Assembly: GCA_934155265.1 (NCBI GenBank)
Contig: CAKPGU010000002.1
Coordinates: forward strand, 62,001-126,000
DNA from: an uncultured Clostridia bacterium
Lineage (GTDB): Bacteria; Bacillota; Clostridia; TANB77; CAG-508
DNA: 64,000 nucleotides
Direction: 5' to 3'
The notes under the pieces: generated by a model
Seen by the model: only the letters and a program-made list of their open reading frames with translations
The model's database searches: none
What the model was told of the DNA's origin: nothing
Shown: piece by piece, positions 19,832 to 28,798 of the stretch
Layout of the letters: each line of letters begins with the position of its first letter
Position numbering within the stretch: position 1 is the first letter of the stretch
Program-made: the position numbers and the translations under genes

Positions 19832-20152
19832 TTATTTGGATTGTTTAGCACTCAATTTTATAATTTCATCCATATCATCATCTTCTGCCATTTTATTCTT
19901 ACGTACCGCCCCACATTTTTTACATCTAAAAACAATAACATATCCTTTTTTAGAATTAGTTTCTAAGCCTATTGGCTCTAAAATCCCATGACACTCTTCT
20001 GCTCTATCTCCTGGATTTATATCTAAATGTTTAGAATGTAAACAATATGGACAATGGTTTCTACAAGTATATCCAAGCTTAGGAACTTTTTTGCCACAAT
20101 TTTCACATATAAATTCTTCGTCTATTTTTGTAAATTTACTTTTTTCTAGCAT
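19832..20152 (-). CDS. RNHCP-domain zinc protein
   Basis: 106 residues with zinc-knuckle pairs CENCGKK, CRNHCPYCLHS and FRCKKCG. The RNHCP signature (CRNHCPYCLHSKHLD followed by GDRAEECHG) is clear. The family is small and its role is not established; zinc or RNA binding is likely. It begins 28 bases after the stop of the nucleoside kinase gene and is probably co-transcribed with it. ATG preceded by AGAAAGGAGATAAA. Confidence 0.88.
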   Translation of the reverse strand: MLEKSKFTKIDEEFICENCGKKVPKLGYTCRNHCPYCLHSKHLDINPGDRAEECHGILEPIGLETNSKKGYVIVFRCKKCGAVRKNKMAEDDDMDEIIKLSAKQSK

Positions 20153-20180
20153 TTTATCTCCTTTCTGTTATTGGTGAGAA

Positions 20181-21788
20181 TTATCCTTTAAAATCTCCAC
20201 CTCCAAGGAATTCTTTAATCAAAGAATTAGATGGAACTAAATCTTTTGATATAGGTTCAAAATAACGTAATATTTCAAGTAATCTTTGTGCTTCTGCATA
20301 TTCTGGCTCAGTATTTGTTATTTGCTCAAGTAAAGGCACTGCTTCATTTTTTAATGCTCCTAACTCATATATTAAAGATGTATTAAAAATACTATCTGCT
20401 TCTTCTTGGAATGGGAATATATTTTTTTCTTCTCCTCTATTTACATTTTCCCATGTTGAAATTGTATTTTTTGCTGTATATCCTCTAAACTGATTATCTC
20501 TTACAATTCTTCTTACTAATCTTGTATCTGTTGTAGATATTCTATTAAATGCGTCCATATTAAGTACAGTTAATGCACTTATATAAATCTTATATTTTTG
20601 ATCATGTGGTATTTTTTCTGTTAATTTATCATTAAGACAATGAATTCCTTCAATTACAAGAACATCATCTTTTTCCATTTTTACTTTATTTCCATTATAT
20701 TTTTTCTTTCCTTCATGGAAATCAAATTCCGGCATTTCTACTTCTTCACCATTCAATAATCCTAATAAATGCTTATTAAACAATTCTGTATCAATTGCAT
20801 CTATGCTTTCAAAGTCATATTCTCCTTTTTCATTTAAAGGTGTTTGCTCTCTTTCTACAAAATAATTGTCAACTGATATTGTTACAGGTCTTAATCCGTT
20901 TATTCTAAGTTGAATTCCTAATCTTTGTGCAAATGTTGTTTTTCCTGATGATGATGGTCCTGCTATTAAAATCATTTTAACACCTTTTCGTGCTGCAATT
21001 TTATCAGCAATTTGAGAAATTTTCTTTTCATGTAATGCTTCTGATAATAATATTAAATATTTTATTCTGTCTTCTTTTACTGCTCTATTTAGTCTATAAA
21101 CTGTTCCTACATTTAATACTTTATATATAGTTTCATATTCTTGTAGTGCCCACAACAATTTCTTGGTTTCTTTAAATTCTGGCAAATTATTTACATCATT
21201 TGATGTTGGATATCTTAGTAAAAAGCCATCACTATATTTTTGCAAATCAAATAGCTTAGTAATACCTGTATGTGTTGCAATTATTTCATAAAAATAGTTA
21301 AAATAATTATCGCAATAATACATGTTTATGTCTTCTTTTTCTTCTAAATCAAATTGTAGTCTTCCTTTAGGTGTATTTGTTCTTTTGTAAAATTCCTCAG
21401 CTTCTTCTCTTGTCATTGTTCTTTTTTCTATTTTTAAGTCTCTGTCAATTATTTCTTGCATTTTTGCTTTTACTTTTACCATCATTTCTTCTGTTACTTT
21501 CATGTTTTCTATATCACAATACATTGCATTTGATAATTGATAATTTACAATTACATGTGCTTCTGGATATATATTCCAAAATGCTTTTCCCATTATATAT
21601 GTTAATGTTCTCCTGTATATTTTCATTCCTTCTTTTGAATTTATTTTTATTAATTCTATTTTACCATTCTTTTCAACTTTGTCATCTAAATTTTTATATT
21701 CATTGTTATATTTAGCTCCTATTACTGGATATTCACTTTTTTCTATTTCTTCTTTTTTTAATTCTGATATTTTTATTCTTTCTTCCAT
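20181..21788 (-). CDS. Uridine-kinase-like nucleoside kinase with N-terminal ThrRS-type domains
   Basis: 535 residues. The C-terminal half is a phosphoribulokinase/uridine kinase P-loop domain with Walker A LIAGPSSSGKTTFAQRL (about residue 278), VEMPEFDFHEGKKKY and LVIEGIHCLND. The N-terminal half resembles the TGS and second-additional domains of threonyl-tRNA synthetase (YPEAHVIVNYQL; MTREEAEEFYKRT), a fusion common in Clostridia. It is expected to phosphorylate a nucleoside with ATP or GTP in the cytosol; the fused domain's job is unknown. The ATG follows AGGAGGTAATAAT. Domain calls are firm, substrate uncertain. Confidence 0.88.
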   Translation of the reverse strand: MEERIKISELKKEEIEKSEYPVIGAKYNNEYKNLDDKVEKNGKIELIKINSKEGMKIYRRTLTYIMGKAFWNIYPEAHVIVNYQLSNAMYCDIENMKVTEEMMVKVKAKMQEIIDRDLKIEKRTMTREEAEEFYKRTNTPKGRLQFDLEEKEDINMYYCDNYFNYFYEIIATHTGITKLFDLQKYSDGFLLRYPTSNDVNNLPEFKETKKLLWALQEYETIYKVLNVGTVYRLNRAVKEDRIKYLILLSEALHEKKISQIADKIAARKGVKMILIAGPSSSGKTTFAQRLGIQLRINGLRPVTISVDNYFVEREQTPLNEKGEYDFESIDAIDTELFNKHLLGLLNGEEVEMPEFDFHEGKKKYNGNKVKMEKDDVLVIEGIHCLNDKLTEKIPHDQKYKIYISALTVLNMDAFNRISTTDTRLVRRIVRDNQFRGYTAKNTISTWENVNRGEEKNIFPFQEEADSIFNTSLIYELGALKNEAVPLLEQITNTEPEYAEAQRLLEILRYFEPISKDLVPSNSLIKEFLGGGDFKG

Positions 21789-21849
21789 TTTATATTATTA
21801 CCTCCTTAACAAACATAAATATTTTACTATATCTATTTTTAAAAATCAA

Positions 21850-22230
21850 GTATATTTTACTCATAGCTGTTAATTGTAAAAGAGCTGAAGTAGAATGTTT
21901 TTTATATTTTCTACTCCAACTCCTAGAATCTGAATAATATTTAGATCTATCATTATTTTAAATATGATATACTCTTTATATGTCCACAATATACATTTAT
22001 AGCCTGTCTGCAATTTCCTACATTCCTAGTACTACTTCTTATTTTACTATGTTGCCATTTAGTACTTAATACATATTTACGGCCACATTTTGAACATATT
22101 TGATATGTTTCAACTTGACATTCCTGTTTTATCTTTTACTGTTACACTTTCAATTTTTCCAGCATCTTTAGCTATTATAATAAAAGCATCTGAATAATAT
22201 ATTCTTGGTTAGCAGGTTTAAGTAGATCAA
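21850..22230 (-). pseudogene. Degenerate remnant of a zinc-ribbon-containing gene
   Basis: Between the nucleoside kinase and cotJC there is no intact gene. The minus strand carries readable but shifted pieces, one with IESVTVKDKT and one with YQICSKCGRKYVLSTKWQHS, the CxxC of a zinc ribbon. The frames do not join without at least one shift and no start or ribosome site is seen. It may be what remains of a mobile-element gene; no family is named. Confidence 0.35.
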
Positions 22231-22232
22231 AT

Positions 22233-22283
22233 AATACAGGAAATACATCTATGTTTTCCAACATTAATGTATTTCCTGTATTA
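22233..22283 (-). terminator. Strong terminator downstream of cotJC
   Basis: A stem of about 18 bases (AATACAGGAAATACAT and its complement ATGTATTTCCTGTATT) with a 15-base loop lies 25 bases beyond the cotJC stop on the minus strand. It ends the cotJ operon transcript. Confidence 0.75.
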
Positions 22284-22307
22284 TTTTCTTTCTCTTTATT
22301 TCTTTTA

Positions 22308-22634
22308 TCAATCTCTACAATTATCATTATTAAAATTCATACAAGAACCATCATTCATATAAAATTTCTTCTCAGCCAATTTATCTTGGATACCTCTTAA
22401 AGCTTCTCCAAATCTTTGGAAGTGAACAACTTCTCTTTCTCTAAGGAAACGAAGTGGGTCAACCACATCTGGATTATCTCTGCATAAATCTATTAATTTT
22501 TCATAAGTTGCTCTTGCTTTTTGTTCTGCTGCTAAATCTTCTTGGAGATTTGCTATTGCATCACCTTTACATGCCAAACAATTAGCATCAAATGGCACTC
22601 CTGCTGCTGATTGAGGATATACATCTACCCCATG
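22308..22634 (-). CDS. cotJC: CotJC spore coat protein, 3' piece (exon 3 of 3)
   Basis: The frame encodes YPQSAAGVPFDAN, then EEDLAAEQKARATYE-like ferritin helix sequence (LQEDLAAEQKARATYEKL) and FLREREVVHFQRFGEALR, the last two metal-binding helices of CotJC/Mn-catalase. It has no start of its own: upstream codons HGVDVYPQ read straight into the 10-bp repeat at 22625-22634. It continues the protein from the middle piece 9.2 kb away. The product ends in an Asn/Cys/Asp-rich tail (NFNNDNCRD). CotJC is a spore coat component made in the mother cell. Functional only if element B is removed. Confidence 0.93.
   Translation of the reverse strand, partial: HGVDVYPQSAAGVPFDANCLACKGDAIANLQEDLAAEQKARATYEKLIDLCRDNPDVVDPLRFLREREVVHFQRFGEALRGIQDKLAEKKFYMNDGSCMNFNNDNCRD
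22625..22634. repeat. Attachment core of element B, left copy
   Basis: CTACCCCATG (minus strand CATGGGGTAG) matches 31842-31851 (CATGGAGTAG) at nine of ten bases. The perfectly shared CATGG lies at the centre of the symmetric site formed by the element ends, so crossover is expected there. Confidence 0.85.
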
Positions 22635-22706
22635 TGGTGTGTGTTTGTTATCTATCCTAAAAGAAAATATATATGTAACTACTTATTTTGTACAAGAAAT
22701 TTTTTG

Positions 22707-22836
22707 CCTACATTTTTTGTAGGCATTGTTTATTACCTTACAACTTTATTCTGCTTAAAATCAATTGTGAGGGTAAATATAATTGAATATTTAATAGAAG
22801 AGACATTTGTAATTTAAAAATTACAGGTGTCTTTTT
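22707..22836 (+). terminator. Two hairpin terminators at the left end of element B
   Basis: TGCCTACA / TGTAGGCA (22707-22729) and a longer stem of about 13 bases, GACATTTGTAATTT / AATTACAGGTGTC, ending in TTTTTT (22802-22836). They could shield the element from cotJ transcription. The interval 22840-23440 holds no convincing gene. Confidence 0.6.
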
Positions 22837-23046
22837 TCTATGCAAGAGATATGCAGAACCTCTATAAAAGTTCTTGGTTTAGCAAGCCGATGCTATAAAG
22901 TTTGCTCGTATTCGTATAAGCAGTCTAATTATACAAAGTGCGTGAGTGAGAGTTTAGAACACAGACTCACAATAATAAAAGAGTATTCGGTGGCAAAACT
23001 TGAAATGAATTTGTAATTGTAAAAAGTTTGGGCAAGTATGAACAAT

Positions 23047-23407
23047 GATATTTTTATATACCTTTTATAAAAATATCAGCAATTATAGTAGTAATATTAC
23101 TACTTACTAGACTACCTATGAAACGAGGCGAACGACCGACGGTTTCAGCTTATATAGGTGTAATAATTCTATTTTTCATAAATGGGATTATTACACCTAA
23201 TTCACTTTAGCTCTCTCCCTCTGGTTTCTGCTTGGTAGTTGCTAAAGTGAATGGAGTAAGAAAAATTTATTTTTCTTGCTCAAATTTCATAAAAATTGTT
23301 ATTCGTATTTTTTATGAAATAACCTAAAAATGCGAATAGCAATTTTTAGGTTTGGGGTGCGGGGTTTGAAAACCCTGCCATACTAACAAACTTGTTTGTC
23401 TAGTATG
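23047..23407 (+). other. Hairpin array with candidate oriT before the relaxase
   Basis: Seven consecutive inverted repeats: 23047-23077, 23156-23198, 23201-23251, 23285-23319, 23323-23350, 23362-23375 and 23379-23407. The last, CATACTA-ACAAAC-TT-GTTTGT-C-TAGTATG, is nearly perfect and lies about 50 bases before the mob start. MobV relaxases nick at a hairpin just upstream of their own gene, so this is the best oriT candidate. The nick site itself is not identified. Confidence 0.55.
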
Positions 23408-23455
23408 TTAGACATTAAAAGAATATCTTGAGCAAAGAAGGAGGTGCAAGAATAT

Positions 23456-24718
23456 ATGAGCTATGCTATTATAAGAAATGATAAATTAACAAGAGTTAAT
23501 GCACAGGGAGCATATATTCACAATGATAGAAGGTCAAAAGGTCATTCTAATAAAGATATTGATCCAACAAGAACACATTTGAATTTTTACTGTAAGAAAA
23601 ATGAACTAACATATATAAAAGAATTTGATAAAATAAAAAAGGAATACGATTTAAAAGGCACTATTAGAAGTAATAGTATTATCATGTGTGAAATGATGAT
23701 TACTTCTGATAATGCTTTTTTTAATAAGATTGGTTTAGAAGAAACAAAACGATATTTCAAAGAAAGTTATAAATTTGTATGTAATTACAAAAATCTTGGA
23801 GAAAAATATATTGTGTCAGCAGCAGTACATTTAGATGAAACTACACCACATATGCACCTAGTATATATACCTGTAATTAATACAAAAGATAAAGAAGGAA
23901 ATGAAATTGATAAAATATGTTGTAGAGATTTTTGGAAAGGCAGAGATAGTTACAGACAATTACAAAATGCTTTTCACAAATATATAACTTCAAAAGGCTT
24001 TGATTTAGAACGAGGTTTACCAGTAGAAGAGACTGGAGTAAAACACGAAAAAATAGAAGATTTAAAGAAATTAACTAATTTTGAAAACACTAAAAAGGTA
24101 CTAGATAATATGAAATTAGAATTGCCGGAGACTCCTGATATAAATGATATTAAACTAATAAAACTTAACAGAGAAAAAGTAGAAAATGAAATTATTAGGC
24201 CAAAAGATAATATGATAGAAAAACTATACAATGAAAAAGTTTCTTTACAAAAGGAATTATTAAAACAAGTCAATTTAGTTAATGAGGCTGAAAAATACCA
24301 AAAAGAAAGAGATTCCATACTTGCTGATAATAAAGAATTGCACAATACCGTAAAACATTTAGAGCACGAATATAAAAAGAAAAATAATACTCTTGATTTA
24401 AGATTTGAAAATAGAAAAAGAGAATTAGAGCAAGAATTTGAAAATAAAGAATTTGAAAATAAAGAATTTGACATTGAATATAAATACAAAAGTAAAATTA
24501 GGTCATTAGAAAAAGAAAATAATCATTTACACAAAATTATAAATAAATTCTATATAACTGTAGAAAAATTTATCGATTGGATTTGTCATAAATTTGGAAT
24601 TGGCGAATCTAAAGACTTAGTTAAAAACTTCGAAGAAGAAACTCACTCTTTTATTGATCCAGTAGAACAAATCAATTATGAAGAAAAACTAGAAAAAGAA
24701 TGGGATTTAGAAAAATAA
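23456..24718 (+). CDS. MobV-type relaxase (Mob/Pre family)
   Basis: About 420 residues from the ATG at 23456 (MSYAIIRNDKL), chosen over a GTG inside the AAGGAGGTG ribosome site. The catalytic HxDExTPHxH motif is present as HLDETTPHMHLVYIP near residue 125, preceded by the MobV opening and the NxHNDR-like YIHNDRRSKGHSN. The C-terminal half is a long coiled coil with a duplicated ENKEF unit. The enzyme nicks oriT and pilots the strand into a recipient using another element's mating pore. The gene is followed by a weak hairpin (24722-24747). It makes element B mobilizable, not self-transmissible. Confidence 0.93.
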   Translation: MSYAIIRNDKLTRVNAQGAYIHNDRRSKGHSNKDIDPTRTHLNFYCKKNELTYIKEFDKIKKEYDLKGTIRSNSIIMCEMMITSDNAFFNKIGLEETKRYFKESYKFVCNYKNLGEKYIVSAAVHLDETTPHMHLVYIPVINTKDKEGNEIDKICCRDFWKGRDSYRQLQNAFHKYITSKGFDLERGLPVEETGVKHEKIEDLKKLTNFENTKKVLDNMKLELPETPDINDIKLIKLNREKVENEIIRPKDNMIEKLYNEKVSLQKELLKQVNLVNEAEKYQKERDSILADNKELHNTVKHLEHEYKKKNNTLDLRFENRKRELEQEFENKEFENKEFDIEYKYKSKIRSLEKENNHLHKIINKFYITVEKFIDWICHKFGIGESKDLVKNFEEETHSFIDPVEQINYEEKLEKEWDLEK

Positions 24719-24757
24719 AAAAGGATGTTCTGTTTAGGACATCCTCTTAGGTGAGAA

Positions 24758-25387
24758 TCATTTAGAAATTTTAGCAATTAAACTATTTAAAATATTTCTA
24801 TCTCTAGAATAGAATGTTTTACTTTGTTTTATAACCATTTTTAAATATTTAATTTTGCTATCAATATTTTTTTGGTTTTCAATAGTTTTATCTCTCTTAT
24901 ATCTTCTTATAAAACATTTTATAACACTAGTACCTTTTATTATAATTCCTCTATTAATAAATTCGCTTGAGTCAATCACTTTATAAATATCTATTCCTTC
25001 AATTATGTATAATTTATTAGGATTTTTTAAGGTGTAATCAATTAGAAATTTATTATATTCTATTTTCATTTCATATTGTTCTTTTTTGCTTAACAAATCT
25101 CTATGCCATAAATTATTTGTTGCTGCATTTTGTGCAATAGGACATATTTTATAAAATTCATCTAATACCTGCATCGCTACTTTATTATCTTTATAAACTT
25201 CACTCCAAGCAAGCCAATCTTGAGATAATGTAGTAGCATTATATTTGGCTGATATTTCTTTTGATATAGTGGACTTTCCAGCTCCTACCATCCCAGTAAT
25301 AAAAAGTAAATTATAGGTTTTTCCATAATCTTCTATATTATATAAATAATCTTTTTTTGAAAATATTAATCCAACTTTATACTTCAT
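24758..25387 (-). CDS. P-loop kinase-like ATPase, element B cargo
   Basis: 209 residues. A Walker A motif FITGMVGAGKSTISKEI lies at about residues 29-45, then DWLAWSEVY and, further on, YIIEGIDIY, resembling the lid and Walker B of small nucleotide or sugar kinases and of zeta-like proteins. No specific family is assigned. Last gene of a minus-strand operon after a glycosyltransferase and an MFS transporter, 25 bases downstream of the former. It may activate a sugar or nucleotide for the glycosyltransferase, but that is inference. Confidence 0.7.
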   Translation of the reverse strand: MKYKVGLIFSKKDYLYNIEDYGKTYNLLFITGMVGAGKSTISKEISAKYNATTLSQDWLAWSEVYKDNKVAMQVLDEFYKICPIAQNAATNNLWHRDLLSKKEQYEMKIEYNKFLIDYTLKNPNKLYIIEGIDIYKVIDSSEFINRGIIIKGTSVIKCFIRRYKRDKTIENQKNIDSKIKYLKMVIKQSKTFYSRDRNILNSLIAKISK

Positions 25388-25412
25388 TTCATGTATCCTT
25401 TATTAACTACTT

Positions 25413-26222
25413 TTATTTTTTGTTATATAAAAATTCTTTATACGAATATGGTCTATCATTTATTATCCAATTTTCTAACTTTGATACTTTATCTGTATAT
25501 CCTTCTTTTTCTATCATTTTGATTAAAGCATTCTTTTTACTTTTATATTTATCAGCAAGATTTAAGTATTCTAATGTCTGTGTTAAGAAATCCAATGCTT
25601 TTTTTATAGAATAATTATCAGTTGTTGAAGTATTTTGTTCTTTATAATATACATATAAAATTTCATTAAAATATAATAATGATTCTGCTTTGCACATTAA
25701 TTCCATAGTAAATGAAATATCTTCGTGGTAGCTTTTATCTTTATATCTTATATCTTTTACAAGATTTCTTTTAAAACATTTTAATGTACAACAAAAATGA
25801 GTGGCTTTATATATTTGTTCTTCTAATGTATTTAATCCCGTTTCTTCAATAATTCGTTCATTATCTCCTAATATTTCTTTACATTTAACAAATACGATAT
25901 CTTGGTTATCTAAATCTGTATCTAATTTTTCTAAAACATCATTTTTATATAAATAATCATCAGCATCTAAAAGTATAATGTATTCTCCTTTTGCATTATC
26001 TATTCCTACATTTCTTGCACCACCAGCACCTAATCTATTTGAATTTAAAAGTTTTATATCATATTCTTTAGCTATATTAGTGCTTGAATCAGAACTTCCA
26101 TCATCAATAACTATAACTTCGTAATTTTGTCTATTTAGTGTTTGCTCAAATATACTATTTAAACATCTTTTAATATATTTTTCCTCATTATAACAAGGAA
26201 TTATTATTGAAAATTTATACAT
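25413..26222 (-). CDS. Family 2 glycosyltransferase, element B cargo
   Basis: 269 residues. GT-A fold motifs are clear: FSIIIPCYNEEKYIKRCLNS at the N-terminus, VIDDGSSDSS, the GAGGARNVGIDNAKGEY loop and the DxD-type LLDADDYLY. It transfers a sugar from a nucleotide donor to an unknown acceptor, at the cytosolic membrane face. It has no membrane helix. It lies 23 bases after the MFS gene and before the kinase in one operon. Its start follows GGAGGTGTTGT. Whether the product modifies surface glycan, a secreted small molecule or the spore cannot be told. Confidence 0.9.
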   Translation of the reverse strand: MYKFSIIIPCYNEEKYIKRCLNSIFEQTLNRQNYEVIVIDDGSSDSSTNIAKEYDIKLLNSNRLGAGGARNVGIDNAKGEYIILLDADDYLYKNDVLEKLDTDLDNQDIVFVKCKEILGDNERIIEETGLNTLEEQIYKATHFCCTLKCFKRNLVKDIRYKDKSYHEDISFTMELMCKAESLLYFNEILYVYYKEQNTSTTDNYSIKKALDFLTQTLEYLNLADKYKSKKNALIKMIEKEGYTDKVSKLENWIINDRPYSYKEFLYNKK

Positions 26223-26245
26223 ACAACACCTCCGTTTAAAGTAAT

Positions 26246-27436
26246 TTATTCCATATTTTTATCTAAATAATCTTCGACTTTTTGTAAATAAATACAAGAT
26301 ATTATCAAGAAGAACATTAAAATAGATACAACTACAGAAAGTATATTGGCATTATAGAAATAAGTATATAAAATATATGCCATACTATAACTTATAACTT
26401 GTCCTATAAACATATATACATTAAACACTATATCATGTTCTCTGTTATATTTTGATAGTTCTTTATTATTTATTGATTGGTAAACAGCACTACAACTTTC
26501 TGATTCTATAACCACTGCAAATGTTTTCATACAAATATAATATATCAAAAATGTCACAAATCCTGGTATAAATACTAAAGTAAGTGTTGATAAAAATATC
26601 AGTATTGAAAATGGAATATAAAATCTCTTTTTTATATTCTTTTTGTTCACAAGTTTTAATAAAGATAGAGAACATATTGAAAGTATAGCAAATACTGAAT
26701 CATATGTTCCTACGCTCAATTCTGAATTTAGCTTTAAAAACAAAATAATAGGTAGTAAATCTGTAATAGCACCTTGAGCTGATATTCTTCTATAAAACAT
26801 ACATTTATAAATATTTTTCATATGCTTATATTTTTTTGATTTATTCCAAAATTCTTTTATGTTTAATTTTCGATCTTCTATATAAAATTTTGTAATTCTA
26901 GTCGAAGTTAAGATTACAACAAAAGCCTCAAAAGCTAAAATTATAAATAGTATGTTATATGAAAAATTTTCAATTATATAACCAGAAAATATTGGAGTTA
27001 AGATTGTTGCTATACTAGATAATATATTTAAGTTTGCCTGATAACTACTAGATGTTTTTTGTGTGTTTGCTCCCATTATTACCATTTCTAGAGGTCCAGC
27101 ATAGGCTACTTCTCCTAATGAATATAACATTTTAAATAAATATATGTATTTTATAATATCCTCTTTTAATACTAACAATAGTCCAATACATATTACTAGT
27201 AGAACAAAGCTGGAGCCATAAATAAATTTAGCATTTTTATTATTAACAAATTTTAATATTAAAGTATTAAACGTAAAACCAAATATTAAACTTATCAAAT
27301 TTACTTTTATTACAAATCCAACATCATTTACTATCTTTAATACATAGATATTAAAAAATAAATTAAAAAATACTACTATAAATTTTCTTAAAAATGATAC
27401 TAGCGCTATCGTTTTTCTATTTCTTTCATCCATCAT
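26246..27436 (-). CDS. MFS-type membrane transporter, element B cargo
   Basis: 396 residues with about 11-12 hydrophobic segments spread across the length and a basic cytosolic loop in the middle (about residues 185-205), the shape of a major facilitator. Substrate unknown. It begins 10 bases after the stop of the zinc-finger gene at 27447, so is translated from the same operon. Being next to a glycosyltransferase and a kinase, it may export a glycosylated product. Starts at ATG 27436 or two codons later. Confidence 0.8.
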   Translation of the reverse strand: MMDERNRKTIALVSFLRKFIVVFFNLFFNIYVLKIVNDVGFVIKVNLISLIFGFTFNTLILKFVNNKNAKFIYGSSFVLLVICIGLLLVLKEDIIKYIYLFKMLYSLGEVAYAGPLEMVIMGANTQKTSSSYQANLNILSSIATILTPIFSGYIIENFSYNILFIILAFEAFVVILTSTRITKFYIEDRKLNIKEFWNKSKKYKHMKNIYKCMFYRRISAQGAITDLLPIILFLKLNSELSVGTYDSVFAILSICSLSLLKLVNKKNIKKRFYIPFSILIFLSTLTLVFIPGFVTFLIYYICMKTFAVVIESESCSAVYQSINNKELSKYNREHDIVFNVYMFIGQVISYSMAYILYTYFYNANILSVVVSILMFFLIISCIYLQKVEDYLDKNME

Positions 27437-27446
27437 TTTCCATCCT

Positions 27447-28580
27447 TTATCTATTTTCGTTCATCCAATTATATAGATTTTCTTCTTCTAATTTTCTTTG
27501 TTTGAATAACTTTATTTTTGCTTGTGCCTCTTTCTTCCATTTGTCAAAATCTTTCTTTAATTGCTTATTTTCTTTATTTCTATATACTGTCATAACCTTT
27601 TGTTGATATGTTCTTCTATAAAGTAATAATGCTGGATTATTTTCAAGACTCTTTTTATAAGTTTCACTTGCTCCTTTATCTCTACAAGTTGCACTACCAT
27701 CAACATTTTTCAAATCGCAATAAATCTCATTTTGTCTAAAAGTTGGTATGAAATATCTACCACAAATTTGACAAGTTTTAATTGATAAGTTTTCTTGTCT
27801 TACAAGTTGATCTAATATAGTAAAACAAATACTTCTCAATTTTGTACTTGTATAAACATTGTGTAATTCTAAATTTGGCTCCTTTTCTTCAATACCTTTT
27901 ATTAAATGTTCTATACTTTTATTGTGATGATGATTGTGTATGTTTATATAATTATCTAATATAACCTCTACATCTTGCGAATATGTATAAAGTTCGTTGT
28001 GTTTAATTGTATAAGCAACAAATTTTGAATATGTATTATGTTCTTTTAATTCTTCATTTCCATTTAAGTTATATACAAAATCTACACATTTCTTGAAATT
28101 ATTTTGCCATTCTAATAGGTCATCTAGGCTTGTGGTATAAATATCTTCTAACATTTTCATAAATTCTGCATCTGTTATATATTCATCAGTTTTTGAATAT
28201 ATGTAAGGTGTATATTCTTTTATTAATTCAAAACCATAAGCATAAAAGAAAGTATTATATGCAGATTCAAAAGATGAAAAGTCAGCATTTAAAAAATTTA
28301 TTAGCAATGATCCTATACTTTCTGCATAATGAATATAAATAGTTGAAGGTTGTCTAATAACTGCTTTTTTCTTATTCAATTTTGTTTTTGAAATATCTTT
28401 TTCTAATTCTAGATATACTCTTGTTTCATCTTTCTTTTTTTCTTCATCATTTTCCTTGTCTGTATCTTTTCTTAATACATTATATAAATATAATGGTGTT
28501 GCATAATATTCTTCTTTATCTTTCATATTAAACCATATATAAAAATCTTCTAAAACAAGATGGCGAGGTAATTCTCTCAT
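27447..28580 (-). CDS. DUF6076-like protein with C-terminal zinc finger
   Basis: 377 residues, no signal or membrane segment. The C-terminal part contains CQICGRYFIPTFRQNEIYCD followed by a second CxxxG unit (ATCRDKGA) and a basic helical tail, a treble-clef arrangement also seen in CGNR-type regulators. The N-terminal 250 residues are helical and of unknown role. This type of protein recurs on mobile elements of gut Firmicutes. First gene of the four-gene minus operon, divergent from the HTH gene at 28799. DNA or RNA binding is inferred only from the zinc finger. ATG follows AAGGAGATAAAAA. Confidence 0.65.
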   Translation of the reverse strand: MRELPRHLVLEDFYIWFNMKDKEEYYATPLYLYNVLRKDTDKENDEEKKKDETRVYLELEKDISKTKLNKKKAVIRQPSTIYIHYAESIGSLLINFLNADFSSFESAYNTFFYAYGFELIKEYTPYIYSKTDEYITDAEFMKMLEDIYTTSLDDLLEWQNNFKKCVDFVYNLNGNEELKEHNTYSKFVAYTIKHNELYTYSQDVEVILDNYINIHNHHHNKSIEHLIKGIEEKEPNLELHNVYTSTKLRSICFTILDQLVRQENLSIKTCQICGRYFIPTFRQNEIYCDLKNVDGSATCRDKGASETYKKSLENNPALLLYRRTYQQKVMTVYRNKENKQLKKDFDKWKKEAQAKIKLFKQRKLEEENLYNWMNENR

Positions 28581-28640
28581 TTTTTATCTCCTTCGTTTTT
28601 TGCATTTGTAAAAAATTTTAACAAAATATTTAAAATTGTA

Positions 28641-28669
28641 TTGACAAATATAAATTATAATCGTATAAT
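28641..28669 (+). promoter_or_regulatory. Consensus promoter for the element B HTH gene
   Basis: TTGACA and TATAAT with a 17-base spacer. Downstream lie ACAAT-ATGAA-ATTGT and GTAAAATTTTTTAC, short palindromes that may be operator sites. The leader to the gene is about 120 bases. Confidence 0.8.
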
Positions 28670-28798
28670 GACAATATGAAATTGTTATGTAAAATTTTTT
28701 ACAATATAATAATACAACAATTAATAACAAATGTCAATAGGCGAATTGTATTTAAAATCTTGCAAACAAAAAATTAACCAAAGGAGGAAAAAGAAAAA

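Noticed and set aside
22308..22598. 3' piece of cotJC considered as a complete small gene starting at a GTG
   Set aside because: The frame runs upstream without a stop through YPQSAAG and HGVDV to the attachment repeat, with no ribosome site at the GTG; it is the end of CotJC.
22840..23016. 58-codon open frame beginning MQEICRTSIKVLGLASR at the left end of element B
   Set aside because: No ribosome site, directly behind a terminator, and in a hairpin-rich non-coding region. Possible but not supportable as a gene.
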